Part shown: one piece after another, positions 1 to 8,634 of the stretch
Layout of the letters: each line of letters starts with the position of its first letter
Position numbering within the stretch: position 1 is the first letter of the stretch
Origin: Coemansia sp. RSA 1804
Lineage: Eukaryota; Kickxellomycota; Kickxellomycetes; Kickxellales; Kickxellaceae
Direction: 5' to 3'
Length of the DNA stretch: 11,443 nt
Assembly (NCBI GenBank): GCA_027578815.1
Contig: JANBTH010000779.1
Coordinates: 1 to 11,443, forward strand
Translations under genes and position numbers: made by a program
Notes under the pieces: model-generated
Seen by the model: only the letters and a program-made list of their open reading frames with translations
What the model was told of the DNA's origin: nothing
Database searches by the model: none

Positions 1-64
1 AGCCCTGGTATAGCGAGTTCAAAGCATTTATAACCTCACCGACAGATTGCTGCTGGTTAGCCAT
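1..64 (-). CDS. N-terminus of a probable importin-beta family receptor (Mtr10/TNPO3-like), cut by the left edge
   Basis: Only the first 21 codons lie in the window; the rest runs off the left edge. The start is well placed: ATG at 64-62 is the first ATG after an in-frame TGA at 85-83, and it has G at +4. The peptide is Met-Ala-Asn-Gln-rich and then reads SVGEVINALNSLYQG. This resembles the opening helix of the Mtr10/transportin-SR group, where a variable start is followed by a 'VxxAL.tLY' helix. Those proteins are nuclear import receptors for SR/RNA-binding proteins and act with RanGTP at the nuclear pore. The reading frame and start are seen; the family call is inferred from about 15 residues and is weak. 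It is divergent from the CCCH/CHY gene, so the two probably share the 65-778 control region. Confidence 0.5.
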   Translation of the reverse strand, partial: MANQQQSVGEVINALNSLYQG

Positions 65-778
65 TGATTTACAAATCCCTTTTCAATGCACGCTTCCTTG
101 CGTATATTCTTATAAAAGCAGAAGCTATAGTGGCTGAATAGAGAACAAAAAGTGTAAAGAATAAAAGGAGGACTCTCCGATAGTCGTCTTATTGCAGCGC
201 AGGCGTATTTGCAATAATCCTGAAATAATATGGAAACTAACGATGTTGAATGAAAGAACAGAAAGAAAAACAGAATTGAAACAAGAAAGAAGGCTTCAGA
301 TAGAGAGAGAGAGCTGCACAAGGAGTCTCAAAGCAAACATGACTTTACAAAGCGAAAAAAAAAAGTATCCACCACTTTTTTTGGCCCTGCCAAGCTGTGT
401 CACATCTGTGAAATTATAATACATTGCGGCTTGATTTGTGATTTATCTTGCGGGGATTTAATTTGTATTTTTGCTTTATTAGGCGCTGCGGCATAGGGCA
501 TTTCTCAGACTTTGGCTTTGTGAATTTCTAGGTCTGTCCTTTTTATGTGCAAATGGTGGTTTGCTGCGGCAAAGGATCAAAAGAGCCACCAAGTCCAGTA
601 TAAAAACAGCGCTGAACCTGGCTTTTATCTTTTTTACTTTCCTCTTTGTTGGATAAAGAAACCCCCATATATTTTTTACCTTCTCTAGCTTTATTTCATT
701 TTCATTTACTTTTTACTTTGCTATCAGTTTTATATTTTCTAACTGTACCAGTATTATCGACAGGTTTATCTTGCGGCC
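65..778. promoter_or_regulatory. Divergent intergenic control region between the importin-like and CCCH/CHY genes
   Basis: No convincing gene lies in these 714 bases. Towards the plus-strand gene there is a TATA box (599-606), then a long pyrimidine-rich leader (about 626-735) and an in-frame TAA near 740 that fixes the ATG at 779. The hexamer TGCGGC occurs at 425-430, 487-492, 565-570 and 772-777, with a TGCGGG variant at 450-455. Towards the minus-strand gene there is a strong pyrimidine tract on the minus strand (about 245-320) and a TATAAGAA-like element at 114-107, close to its ATG. The small open frames here are low-complexity Ser/Phe-rich or Lys/Glu-rich and look like by-products of these tracts. 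Confidence 0.6.
599..606 (+). promoter_or_regulatory. TATA box of the CCCH/CHY zinc-finger gene
   Basis: A good TATAAAAA element lies about 175 bases before the ATG and is followed by a pyrimidine-rich stretch. This order (TATA, then CT-rich leader, then ATG) is usual for fungal promoters. The transcription start itself cannot be read from sequence. Confidence 0.5.
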
Positions 779-3484
779 ATGTCAAACGAAGCTGATGATA
801 CCACGGCTAACACCGGCCTAGAAAGGGAAGTTTCCCAGGCTGAGAAGAGTTCCAGAACACGCCGCCGTGCACCTCGCCGAGGACCGCCTGCATGCCGGTT
901 TTTCCAGCAAGGAAAGATATGCCGCAATGGCAACGAATGCCCGTTTCTGCACATAGCACCCATACAAAGCGCTGCTGAAAAGCCCACAAACAGGCGGAGC
1001 AGAGGCGGCAAGCAGAATGTAAAGACAAGCAAAAGCTTCCGTCAGACGCAGATGGAGAGCCTGTTAAGAACGTCAAAGTGGACAGTGAAACCGCTGAAAT
1101 CTGACCGTGATCTGTCGGCGTTTGCAATCGAGATGACGCCCTCCGACCCAGAGTTCCCATTCGAGGTTTCGGTGCTATTTGTGGCGCTTTTGGTTCCGAC
1201 CGTCTATCCAACCACACGTTCATCCGATGATATTGTGTCTATCCGCATTGCAAACAAAGACATTCCGGCAGGCGTGAAGCAGAACGTTGAAAGCGGTTTT
1301 GCAAAGCATGTGAGAAGCACGTCTAACAAAGCCATCGATGCGGGCGATCCTGAGGGTGTTCCTAGTCTTGAGCAGTACCTTGACTGGCTGGATGCCAACC
1401 TTGAGCTCCTGATGCAGCAGAAGCCAGCGCCGACAATAAAGTTTACAACCTTTGCAGACAAGAAGAAACCGAGCGAGAATAACGATCAGGGCGCTGTCGA
1501 AAAGCAGCAGACACAACAAAAGAGATTTGTTCCTATTGGTCCTAGCGGAACTCATGTTGGTTCCAGAAGAAAGCCGGTTCAAGAGGAGGTTGAGTCGAAG
1601 CTCAAGACAATCTCAGGAAACTTCAATCGTGCGACTTCGGCAGCACGTCCGCCCATATCTCGTCCAACGCCGGCGTCTGTGTTTGCGGGAACCAGCTCAT
1701 CAGATGCAGCCAAATCGTACAGCTATGCAGACCAGGACCGTAGGCTAACTGAGCTGTGGCAGCTTGAGGTGCGCTTTCGCACCTCGTACAGCGTGCTTCG
1801 CGACGACGCGCGAGAAGGGACCGTGGTTAGCGTCTGTTTTGCGCCCACTGATCCAGACCTGCGTGAGTATGACATTTCCAAAATGACAGTGATGCTCACA
1901 GTGTCTCGTACATACCCTAAGCCAGCACCGTTGCAGGACACTGGCTCTTTGTTTCCTGCGCTGCCGCCTGCGTCGCTGACGATTGATCCAGACAGTATTT
2001 GCGGCTGCCAGAGCAAAGAAAGTATTTGGCATCCCGTTGAGGGACGTCAGGCTTATGTGGACTACATCTGCCATCGCTTTAACGAGCACGTTGTTGAAAT
2101 GCCTAACACGTCGCTTCTGCGTCACCTCAACTGGCTTGATCACAATATTGTCCGCATGCTTGCAACTCCACCGCCAAGGAATTGGATCCAACCTCAGACA
2201 CCGACATCAACTGTAACAAATGGTCAGCAGCAAAAGGTCACAGAGGACACTCAGCAAATCCCAAAGCCAAAGTTGTTTGAGGAAGGATTAGAGGATGAAA
2301 AGCCATGGATCAAAACGATATCTCTGGAAGAGGCCGGTTTGCCCGACGGGGTTGGCAACATGAATATATCTGCAGCACATGATAGCGAGGATGAAGATGA
2401 CGACGACAACTCTGGTTCTTCTGGAGAAGCAAACACAAAATACGATGTCTCAGAAAGCGACAGCGACTCTGATTCAGGAATGCTAGCAACGCCTGCAAGA
2501 CGTGGAACGGAAATTCGCTTTGGAATCGTGCAGCTCACCAACATATCACTAGCCCACTGCCATTCGCTCAATATCGCCGTTCGCTGCAACAGATGCAAGG
2601 AGCGTGTCGAGATCAAGGGTGTTCCTCAGACACTGCGTGGCGGAAAGGAAAACCAATTGTGGAAGTCCTGCGACACCTGCTCGACAATAGTCGGCGTCCG
2701 CTTCCGTCCCGACTGGATGTTTGTGGGCTCCACAACGCTCGGGTACCTTGATTGTTCTGGCTGCGCTCCCATCGATCTGCTTCCGTCCAAGTTCACGCTG
2801 ACCTGCGAGTCGTGCGCAATCAACGACGATATCTATCAAGCGGAGATGGGATATGAGGAGTCGGAGGAGACCAAGAGGGCTAGCGAAACGCTTGCGACTG
2901 TTGGCGCTGGATCAAGACTGATCACCAACTGCCGCAAATGCTATGGCCGCATCGGAATTTCACTCCAAGAGCCGGCGTTCTCCAGGCTGCAAAGCGGGAT
3001 GGCGCTTGATGGCGACGCTGGTGCCGCACAGATCCACAAGGAGATTGAGCGTGCGCGCAGTAACAAGGTCAGCAAGCGTGAGGAGCTTGCCCGCTTGGGC
3101 GTCGTTCCAGGCGAACCGCTCCCGGACCGCGGGGCTTGCAAGCATTTCCGCAAGAGCAACAGGTGGCTGCGCTTTCCTTGCTGCGGCAAGGCCTTCCCAT
3201 GCGTGACATGCCATGACGAAAAGGAGAACCACGACCACGTATTTGCACAGATCATGCTTTGCGGATTCTGTGCAAAGGAGCAGCGCATATCCAAGGCCGA
3301 AAAGACGGGCCAGTGCATTTCATGCGGATCCCAGGTCATCAAGAAGGTTGACGGGAACAATGCTTTCTGGCAGGGCGGAGCCGGAGTCCGTGACCAGACA
3401 CGGATGAGCCGCAAAGAAACCAAGAAGTTCCAGGGAATGAACAAAACTACGGCGATAAAGAAAGTTGGAACAGCAAGAAAGTAA
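779..3484 (+). CDS. CCCH and CHY zinc-finger protein with two RWD-like modules
   Basis: This is a complete 901-residue frame. The ATG has a purine at -3 and an in-frame TAA about 40 bases upstream. In order: an Arg-rich start; a canonical CCCH finger (C39-x8-C48-x5-C54-x3-H58), usually an RNA-binding module; two RWD-like modules (about 92-215 and 322-463), each with a Tyr-Pro turn and ending in matching helices, SLEQYLDWLDANLELLM and SLLRHLNWLDHNIVRML; a Gln/Pro-rich linker; an acidic Ser/Asp/Glu stretch (535-567) with casein-kinase-2-like sites; five CxxC pairs (C603/606, C631/634, C659/662, C676/679, C718/721); and a CHY zinc finger (C787, H789, C801, C802, C808, C811, H812, H818, C828, C831, C846, C849). 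The tail is basic. The CHY fold binds three zinc ions and occurs in the E3 ligase RCHY1 and in yeast Hot13, but no RING domain is visible here. A nuclear or cytosolic RNA or ubiquitin-linked role is possible; the function is not known to me. Transcription converges with the copper ATPase gene. Confidence 0.93.
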   Translation: MSNEADDTTANTGLEREVSQAEKSSRTRRRAPRRGPPACRFFQQGKICRNGNECPFLHIAPIQSAAEKPTNRRSRGGKQNVKTSKSFRQTQMESLLRTSKWTVKPLKSDRDLSAFAIEMTPSDPEFPFEVSVLFVALLVPTVYPTTRSSDDIVSIRIANKDIPAGVKQNVESGFAKHVRSTSNKAIDAGDPEGVPSLEQYLDWLDANLELLMQQKPAPTIKFTTFADKKKPSENNDQGAVEKQQTQQKRFVPIGPSGTHVGSRRKPVQEEVESKLKTISGNFNRATSAARPPISRPTPASVFAGTSSSDAAKSYSYADQDRRLTELWQLEVRFRTSYSVLRDDAREGTVVSVCFAPTDPDLREYDISKMTVMLTVSRTYPKPAPLQDTGSLFPALPPASLTIDPDSICGCQSKESIWHPVEGRQAYVDYICHRFNEHVVEMPNTSLLRHLNWLDHNIVRMLATPPPRNWIQPQTPTSTVTNGQQQKVTEDTQQIPKPKLFEEGLEDEKPWIKTISLEEAGLPDGVGNMNISAAHDSEDEDDDDNSGSSGEANTKYDVSESDSDSDSGMLATPARRGTEIRFGIVQLTNISLAHCHSLNIAVRCNRCKERVEIKGVPQTLRGGKENQLWKSCDTCSTIVGVRFRPDWMFVGSTTLGYLDCSGCAPIDLLPSKFTLTCESCAINDDIYQAEMGYEESEETKRASETLATVGAGSRLITNCRKCYGRIGISLQEPAFSRLQSGMALDGDAGAAQIHKEIERARSNKVSKREELARLGVVPGEPLPDRGACKHFRKSNRWLRFPCCGKAFPCVTCHDEKENHDHVFAQIMLCGFCAKEQRISKAEKTGQCISCGSQVIKKVDGNNAFWQGGAGVRDQTRMSRKETKKFQGMNKTTAIKKVGTARK

Positions 3485-3622
3485 TGCGAGCTTTCTGCTG
3501 GACGTTCTATATGCAATGTTCTTGGATCATAATGTTTCTGCTTGTTTTTATTTTCAAAACGGAATACAAATGTTTAAACAAATGCTAGTTGTAAAGATAA
3601 AGGCAGGAAATTAGACTTGCGT
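3485..3622. terminator. Convergent 3' region with poly(A)-type signals for both flanking genes
   Basis: This 138-base spacer separates two stop codons facing each other. On the minus strand AATAAA lies at 3552-3547, 71 bases after the ATPase stop. On the plus strand AATACA at 3563-3568 is a weaker candidate about 80 bases after the zinc-finger gene stop. The spacing suggests that the two transcripts overlap at their 3' ends, which is inference. Confidence 0.5.
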
Positions 3623-6600
3623 CTAGTACTTTGGTTCACGGTACAGCTTGAGAGAAAGGCTGCTGAGCATCACAGTCAGACTGCTGGCTATCATCAAAAG
3701 ACCAGCAACCGCTGGAGGCAGACCCCGGTCGGCAGCAGGATACAGAATGCCAGCAGCTATTGGGATGCAGACAATATTGTACACTGACGCCCACATAAAA
3801 TTAAGCTTTACACGGCGAAATACAACGCGCGAGAGCAACAGCAGTGTCAGAAGCGAGTACAGCGATGAGCGCATAAGCAGTGCTGGCGCAGTCTCCATTG
3901 CCGCGGCTGTTCCCGATCCGATGGCAATGCCGACATCGGCCTGTGCAAGCGCTGGCGCGTCATTTACCCCGTCACCCACCATTGCCACCTTGGCACGCCT
4001 GGGCACCCTCGCTTTAGTTGCGCTGCTATGGCGCCAGAAAGGAAGCAGTGTCCTGAGAAGCCTGCTTGTGCGGCTTGGCACAGACCCGGCATCGGAATTC
4101 CCTGGCTTTCCAAGCTCAAGGTCGCTAAAGCTGCTGACGCCAGACTTGGGTCTGCTCGTGTCAAAAGCTGAGCCGCTGCCGTAGCGATTGCCATGTAGTT
4201 GAAGGATGCGGACCATCTCTGACTTTTGCTCGGGCAAGACGCCAGCCATGACATTGTCAATGCCGATCTGGCGCGCAATTGCGTTGGCTGCCGCCGGATG
4301 GTCGCCCGAGATCATCCACACGCTGATCTTGTCTTTCTTTAGGCGGGCGACCACGTCTTGTGCTTCAGGGCGCACCTTGTCCGCCAGGGCAAACGCAGCT
4401 GGAGCAATTCCTAGCGAAGATGGACCTGTTGCAGGAATCAGCGCTACAACAACTGGTGTGTGTCCGTTTGATGACCAATTCGTACGAATATCGAGCATCG
4501 CGTCCATGTTGCACTCTTCTTCCTTGATCCACACATCCTTTCCAATAAGCAAACGCGCCTCTGTGTCGCCGGAAGACGGCCATCCAAGCACCGTGGAAAA
4601 CTCTGATGGAACACAAACGGTACCTTGCATTCCATGGCCGGGTATCTCCGTGTGTCCAAGTAATTCTGACTCGTCTTCCGAATAATCCTTTGTCAGATTG
4701 TTCTCGCGAATGTGTGTGCAGATTGCTGTGGCCAGAGGATGGCTGCTCATCTGTTCCAGCTTGAATATAATGCCGTGGAGCCAAGACATGAATTTATCTC
4801 CGTTTTCAGCGTCTTTAAACGTGGTGCTGGCAAAGCTATCTACCACAGCTGGCTTGCCAATGGTCAGGGTGCCGGTCTTGTCAAACGCAACAATGTTCAC
4901 TTTGCTTGCAGCCTCCATTGTTGCACCTCCGCCTTTAACCAGAATGCCAAAGCGCGCTGCCAGACCGGTTCCAACCATGGTTGCCGTCGGTGCTGCAAGC
5001 CCAAGCGCACACGGGCAAGCAATTACCAGAACGCCGATTGCGTTAAGGAGTGAAAAGATTGCGTAGGGCATTTGTCTGTCTCCAGAAGAACCTTCATCTG
5101 AATGGTTAGCAAGCGCTCCAAACCCGCCCATGTCAGACTTGACAGTCAGCCAGCCTTTCTCGATCCCGCCTGTAGCGCCCGCGATGATCCACGCAACAAA
5201 TGTGACTAGTGCAGCAAGAACAACAAGAGGCACAAAGCGCGACGCAACACGATCCGCAATTTCCTGAATACGCGGCTTGCTGGACTGAGCTTCGCGCACA
5301 AGTCTGACGATGCGCGAGAGAGTAGACGACTCGTTAATTGCCGTAGCGCGCATCTGAAATGACTGTGTCAGGTTCAATGTACCACCGGTGACGATAGAGC
5401 TCTCAGACTTTGCGACTGGTATCGACTCGCCGGTCAGCAAGGATTCATCGATGTCAGACTGGCCGCGAACCACTACGCCATCACACGGCACACGCATACC
5501 AGCGTTGACCTGGAGCAGATCGCCAAGCTGAATGCTCCGAGCGCTGATTGCCTCCAGTTCGTCGCCGTCCTTTGAGGAATCCTTTGCACGCACGAGAAGA
5601 GCGTCTTCCGGTTGCATCTTGACCAAAGACTCAACGGCGCTGACTGTTCTGCCTTTTGCAATAGCCTCCAGCCACCGACCTAGCAGCACAAAAGTCATAA
5701 GGAAAACCGCCGTTTCAAAGAATTGCTCACCGCCGCCATTCTGCGTTGTGACGCTAACAATCGATCCAATGTACGCAGAGGTAGTTCCCAGCGCGATAAG
5801 CACGTCCATGTTGGCAGACTTTGCTCTGAACACTGACTTGTATGCGTGCTTGTAGAAATACAGGCCCAATGTGAACTGAGCCGCCGTTGCAATAAAAAAG
5901 ATGCAAATTACCGACACTGAGTAATCCTTGAAAAATTTGCGATGAAATTCCATTGCAACGCTGTTTGAGGATGGAAGCGCCATATCAATGATCATTGAGA
6001 TGATAAACATGGGTATGGCAAATACCAGCGATGTCCCAAAGCGAATAGCAGCTTGTCTGCGGTGCTTTTCCATATTCCTTAGCGCTACTGTTGAAGGATC
6101 GACAATGTCTTTGCCACCTCCATCATCGGCGTTAAGCGGCGCCGACTCATATCCAGCGTTGGTCAGAGCATTGGCAATTTCACGAACACCAATATCGCGC
6201 GGAATGTGTTTAATTTTAGCCTGGCCGGTAAGAAGCTGCACATCAGCACCGACAATACCGGGCATGCCTTGAAGCAACGCTGTAATAGCTGCGATGCACG
6301 ACCCGCAGGTCATACCTTCAACGCTGAACCAGGATTCTATAGGTTCGGTGCCCAGAATAGCTGCAGCATTTCCAGACCCGCTCTTGTCCTGCTGCAGCGA
6401 AGCAACATTTTTAGTTGTAACAACGGATGCATCGAACCCCATGTCTTCGATTGCTTCACAAAGTCTCTCAGTGGAAATGGTATGGCTGATGTGGCGAATG
6501 GCTGCCTGGGCTGTCATCAAATCCACTTTAATGCTGATGACACCGTCAAATCCCCCAATGTTGCTCTCTATAGAATTTACACACGACGCACATGTCATTC

Positions 6601-6748
6601 CCTGAACGCTCAATATCGTCTCGCACTCGGGAACTTCAACCTTGTGCTCGTTTATATCCTCAACCGACTTCTGGTACGCTGTGTGTATCTCTGTACTGGT
6701 GTTGCTCAACCGAGCATCCGCAGGATCATGCCTTTGCTTGGAATCCAT
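3623..6748 (-). CDS. CCC2: Copper-transporting P1B-type ATPase (Ccc2/ATP7 family)
   Basis: This 1041-residue pump moves Cu(I) out of the cytosol using ATP. In fungi the family works in the trans-Golgi and loads copper into multicopper oxidases such as those of high-affinity iron uptake, receiving copper from the Atx1 chaperone. Two N-terminal heavy-metal domains carry GMTCASC (C53, C56) and GMTCGSC (C148, C151), the same number as in yeast Ccc2. Eight membrane segments are seen at about 236-257, 278-298, 313-333, 346-363, 503-524, 563-590, 984-1004 and 1011-1035. Catalytic motifs: TGES (439-442), the metal-gating CPC (578-580), phosphorylated Asp in DKTGT (D623), the N-domain HP (H670-P671, here SSHP rather than SEHP), GHG (704-706), SGDH (814-817, usually GDN) and GDGVND (925-930). 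The Tyr-Asn pair (990-991) and the MxxSS motif (M1019-S1023) complete the Cu(I) site signature. Odd points are a Ser/basic insert at about 851-918 and an enlarged loop at 525-562. An in-frame TAA 15 bases upstream supports the start. The set of motifs makes it a functional Cu(I) pump; the Golgi location is inferred from the family. Confidence 0.97.
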   Translation of the reverse strand: MDSKQRHDPADARLSNTSTEIHTAYQKSVEDINEHKVEVPECETILSVQGMTCASCVNSIESNIGGFDGVISIKVDLMTAQAAIRHISHTISTERLCEAIEDMGFDASVVTTKNVASLQQDKSGSGNAAAILGTEPIESWFSVEGMTCGSCIAAITALLQGMPGIVGADVQLLTGQAKIKHIPRDIGVREIANALTNAGYESAPLNADDGGGKDIVDPSTVALRNMEKHRRQAAIRFGTSLVFAIPMFIISMIIDMALPSSNSVAMEFHRKFFKDYSVSVICIFFIATAAQFTLGLYFYKHAYKSVFRAKSANMDVLIALGTTSAYIGSIVSVTTQNGGGEQFFETAVFLMTFVLLGRWLEAIAKGRTVSAVESLVKMQPEDALLVRAKDSSKDGDELEAISARSIQLGDLLQVNAGMRVPCDGVVVRGQSDIDESLLTGESIPVAKSESSIVTGGTLNLTQSFQMRATAINESSTLSRIVRLVREAQSSKPRIQEIADRVASRFVPLVVLAALVTFVAWIIAGATGGIEKGWLTVKSDMGGFGALANHSDEGSSGDRQMPYAIFSLLNAIGVLVIACPCALGLAAPTATMVGTGLAARFGILVKGGGATMEAASKVNIVAFDKTGTLTIGKPAVVDSFASTTFKDAENGDKFMSWLHGIIFKLEQMSSHPLATAICTHIRENNLTKDYSEDESELLGHTEIPGHGMQGTVCVPSEFSTVLGWPSSGDTEARLLIGKDVWIKEEECNMDAMLDIRTNWSSNGHTPVVVALIPATGPSSLGIAPAAFALADKVRPEAQDVVARLKKDKISVWMISGDHPAAANAIARQIGIDNVMAGVLPEQKSEMVRILQLHGNRYGSGSAFDTSRPKSGVSSFSDLELGKPGNSDAGSVPSRTSRLLRTLLPFWRHSSATKARVPRRAKVAMVGDGVNDAPALAQADVGIAIGSGTAAAMETAPALLMRSSLYSLLTLLLLSRVVFRRVKLNFMWASVYNIVCIPIAAGILYPAADRGLPPAVAGLLMIASSLTVMLSSLSLKLYREPKY

Positions 6749-6952
6749 TTCTGAAGAAGCTTATAAAGGAAAACAGCCAGATCTACAAAGCTAAACAATA
6801 AATAAAAAGTATGCTGCAGTATGAGAAGGTTAGTACAACCCGTTTTCGTTAAAAAGGACAGAGAAGGCGAAGAACTAGGACACGCAAATTTACAGGGACA
6901 AATGCACAACAATAGCACAAGGATAAAAGAACCATTTGCGTGCATGCATGCA

Positions 6953-6959
6953 ATATATA
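6953..6959 (-). promoter_or_regulatory. Candidate TATA element of the copper ATPase gene
   Basis: TATATAT on the minus strand lies about 205 bases before the ATPase ATG, beside an alternating purine-pyrimidine stretch (TGCATGCATGCA). A second TTATAAG close to the ATG (about 6760) is too near to leave a normal leader. I did not find a clear metal-responsive cluster. Confidence 0.35.
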
Positions 6960-7604
6960 GAGGAGCTGCTATCTAGTCACAAACGTTGAGCTCGTAGCAT
7001 TTCGATCATGGGCTAACGGCTATTCGACATCACTTCACAAAAGAGCACGTGTAGCGGAAAGAGGCGCAGCATTGAACAATAGAAAGGAGATGATACAAAA
7101 CTGAATTGGAGTCTGGCGGACGGAGATGAAAACGTCTAAAACAATCCATAGATTCTATATGCCACTATCCTGGAACGGACTTGCCCCGGTGAAGGCAATG
7201 GAAAGAGAGAAATGCTTGGACATTTTACTATTGCACATTTCTTCTTTCTTATGACCAATTATATACTTCTAGAACTAAGAAGGTATCTTGGTAGATTCAT
7301 GGCGTGAATAGAATAAAAACGGGGAGAAAGAATGGCAATGAACAATGCGACTGGAGGTCAGAAATAAAAGGTCCCTCTTTCTCTCCTTTTTGTTGCAGGA
7401 TAACATGATGCCTATATTCACTAGCTTTACGCTAAGTCGGCATGCATGGAGTGTAAGCTGAAAGACCATACAAAGTGTACACAGAAAGTTACTGACATGT
7501 AAAAAGTGTTTGCAATTGGCAGGACAGCATACCTTTTTGGCTTACTAGCAGAAAGTGCTGCGCACAAGAAAGAAAACGTGATGGTTCTCGTGAATAGCGT
7601 GTCT

Positions 7605-7623
7605 CTTATTAGTGTATAATAAG
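7605..7623. repeat. Perfect 7-bp inverted repeat with 5-base loop
   Basis: CTTATTA and TAATAAG flank the loop GTGTA. The arms are AT-rich, so a chance origin is likely. It could form a small hairpin or be a dyad binding site; nothing nearby assigns a role. Confidence 0.3.
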
Positions 7624-8439
7624 CAAAAAAAGAGATTTATAGCAGCCTCGATGGCGCTTACGACAACGAGTGTAGAGTATTGAGTATAAATGTGGCGGCA
7701 ATGGGTCAAACAATAAAGTATATGGAATAGTAGATACAGGATTTCTCATAGAATCCCTTGTATTTTATAAATGAAGAATGTTTTCTAGTTATACAACAAT
7801 AGAATATGAACGATGAAAGAAAAAATTTGGAAACACAGGCCCTGGCAGAAGAGGTTTTTTAAATACTCCCGACAAGGAAGGCAAAAGACGGGTGCCATAT
7901 AAATTGCTATCTGTCTGATACATTGCGATGAGTGGCCCACAGTCGGAGGGACAAAAGCTAGAAAAGTCTTCTAAAAGAGATGGGGGAAGAAACCCAATAT
8001 CTCCCCTGCTTTTCCCTTCATGGCGAGTTTCTGAATAGTGTATAGAAACACCGGCATGGGGTAAAGAAAATATTGTTTCGTATGGCGCAAATCATAGGTG
8101 CCGTGTACGAGTGGCCCGCAAAAACAGCTCGGCTAGAATGTGCCAGCATTGGCAGCCATTCTGTGTTGATGAGCTGTGCAGGTTTGTCAGCTTCGGCGGG
8201 AGCACACATCACGAAAATGTTGAATTCAGCAAACAACCGCTCCAGTCAGCCAAGCAACAAGATTGCCCATCTCTTTCTTTTTGCCAACAAAGTCTGATTT
8301 CTGCATAGGAGCTACATCCCTATTGGACGGCAAAAATTGCTCACATCTCGCCTTCTTTCAAATTGGCAGCAAAGGACTTTAAGCCGCGGAATACGAAGGC
8401 AAATTGCTGTGCATGCGCCGAATTGTTCTGACCACATAT

Positions 8440-8445
8440 TTTATT
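8440..8445 (-). terminator. Candidate poly(A) signal for the glutaminyl cyclase gene
   Basis: AATAAA on the minus strand lies about 190 bases after the TAA at 8637-8635, and about 377 bases after the cyclase stop at 8824-8822. The shorter distance is more typical, so it slightly favours the tail frame being part of the transcript's coding region. This is an inference from spacing only. Confidence 0.35.
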
Positions 8446-8634
8446 TTCGCACTTTTAATCTTAGGCACGTGATTGTGTTTGTCATTGTGGCAGAATCTAA
8501 GGGTGCTGACAAGCGGTGGTAAAATTTATACCGACCACTTGAACAATGTATTTGACAAATAAAGAAAATGAGTGCACAAGGAATAGTAATCGCAGCAAAG
8601 CTAAATGGGCGAGAAGAGGGAGTTTCCAGCCAGA

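Larger units (their letters stand above)
6749..8439. other. Long AT-rich spacer upstream of the copper ATPase with no recognisable gene
   Basis: The proximal part (to about 6960, minus orientation) is the ATPase promoter and leader: CT-rich on the minus strand with a TATATAT element at 6959-6953. Beyond that I found no frame with family resemblance, no tRNA A/B boxes, no snRNA core motifs and no long repeat. Between 8073 and 8297 base composition is more gene-like and frames are open on both strands (about 70 codons each), but neither resembles a known protein. A 7-bp perfect inverted repeat lies at 7605-7623. The distal end probably includes the 3' end of the glutaminyl cyclase transcript. 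Confidence 0.5.

Noticed and set aside
28..321. 97-codon Ser/Phe-rich minus-strand frame
   Set aside because: Low-complexity product of a pyrimidine tract, and it overlaps the better-supported start at 64 in another frame.
739..751. CTAAC followed by CAG just before the zinc-finger ATG, like a 3' splice site of a leader intron
   Set aside because: No consensus donor (GTAAGT/GTATGT) lies between the TATA box and this site.
2941..3516. 191-codon minus-strand frame opposite the CHY domain
   Set aside because: Antisense shadow of a conserved zinc-finger region.
6706..6945. 79-codon hydrophobic minus-strand frame overlapping the ATPase start
   Set aside because: Its ATG lies only a few bases from the candidate TATA element, so it is probably not in the transcript; hydrophobicity follows from the CT-rich leader.
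7088..7106. GATGATA followed by CTGA, like snoRNA C and D boxes
   Set aside because: The boxes are too close together, the C box does not match, and there is no terminal stem.
8018..8297. Overlapping open frames on both strands, about 65-74 codons
   Set aside because: No recognisable motif, no upstream or downstream signals, and mutually antisense; kept only as a possible remnant.
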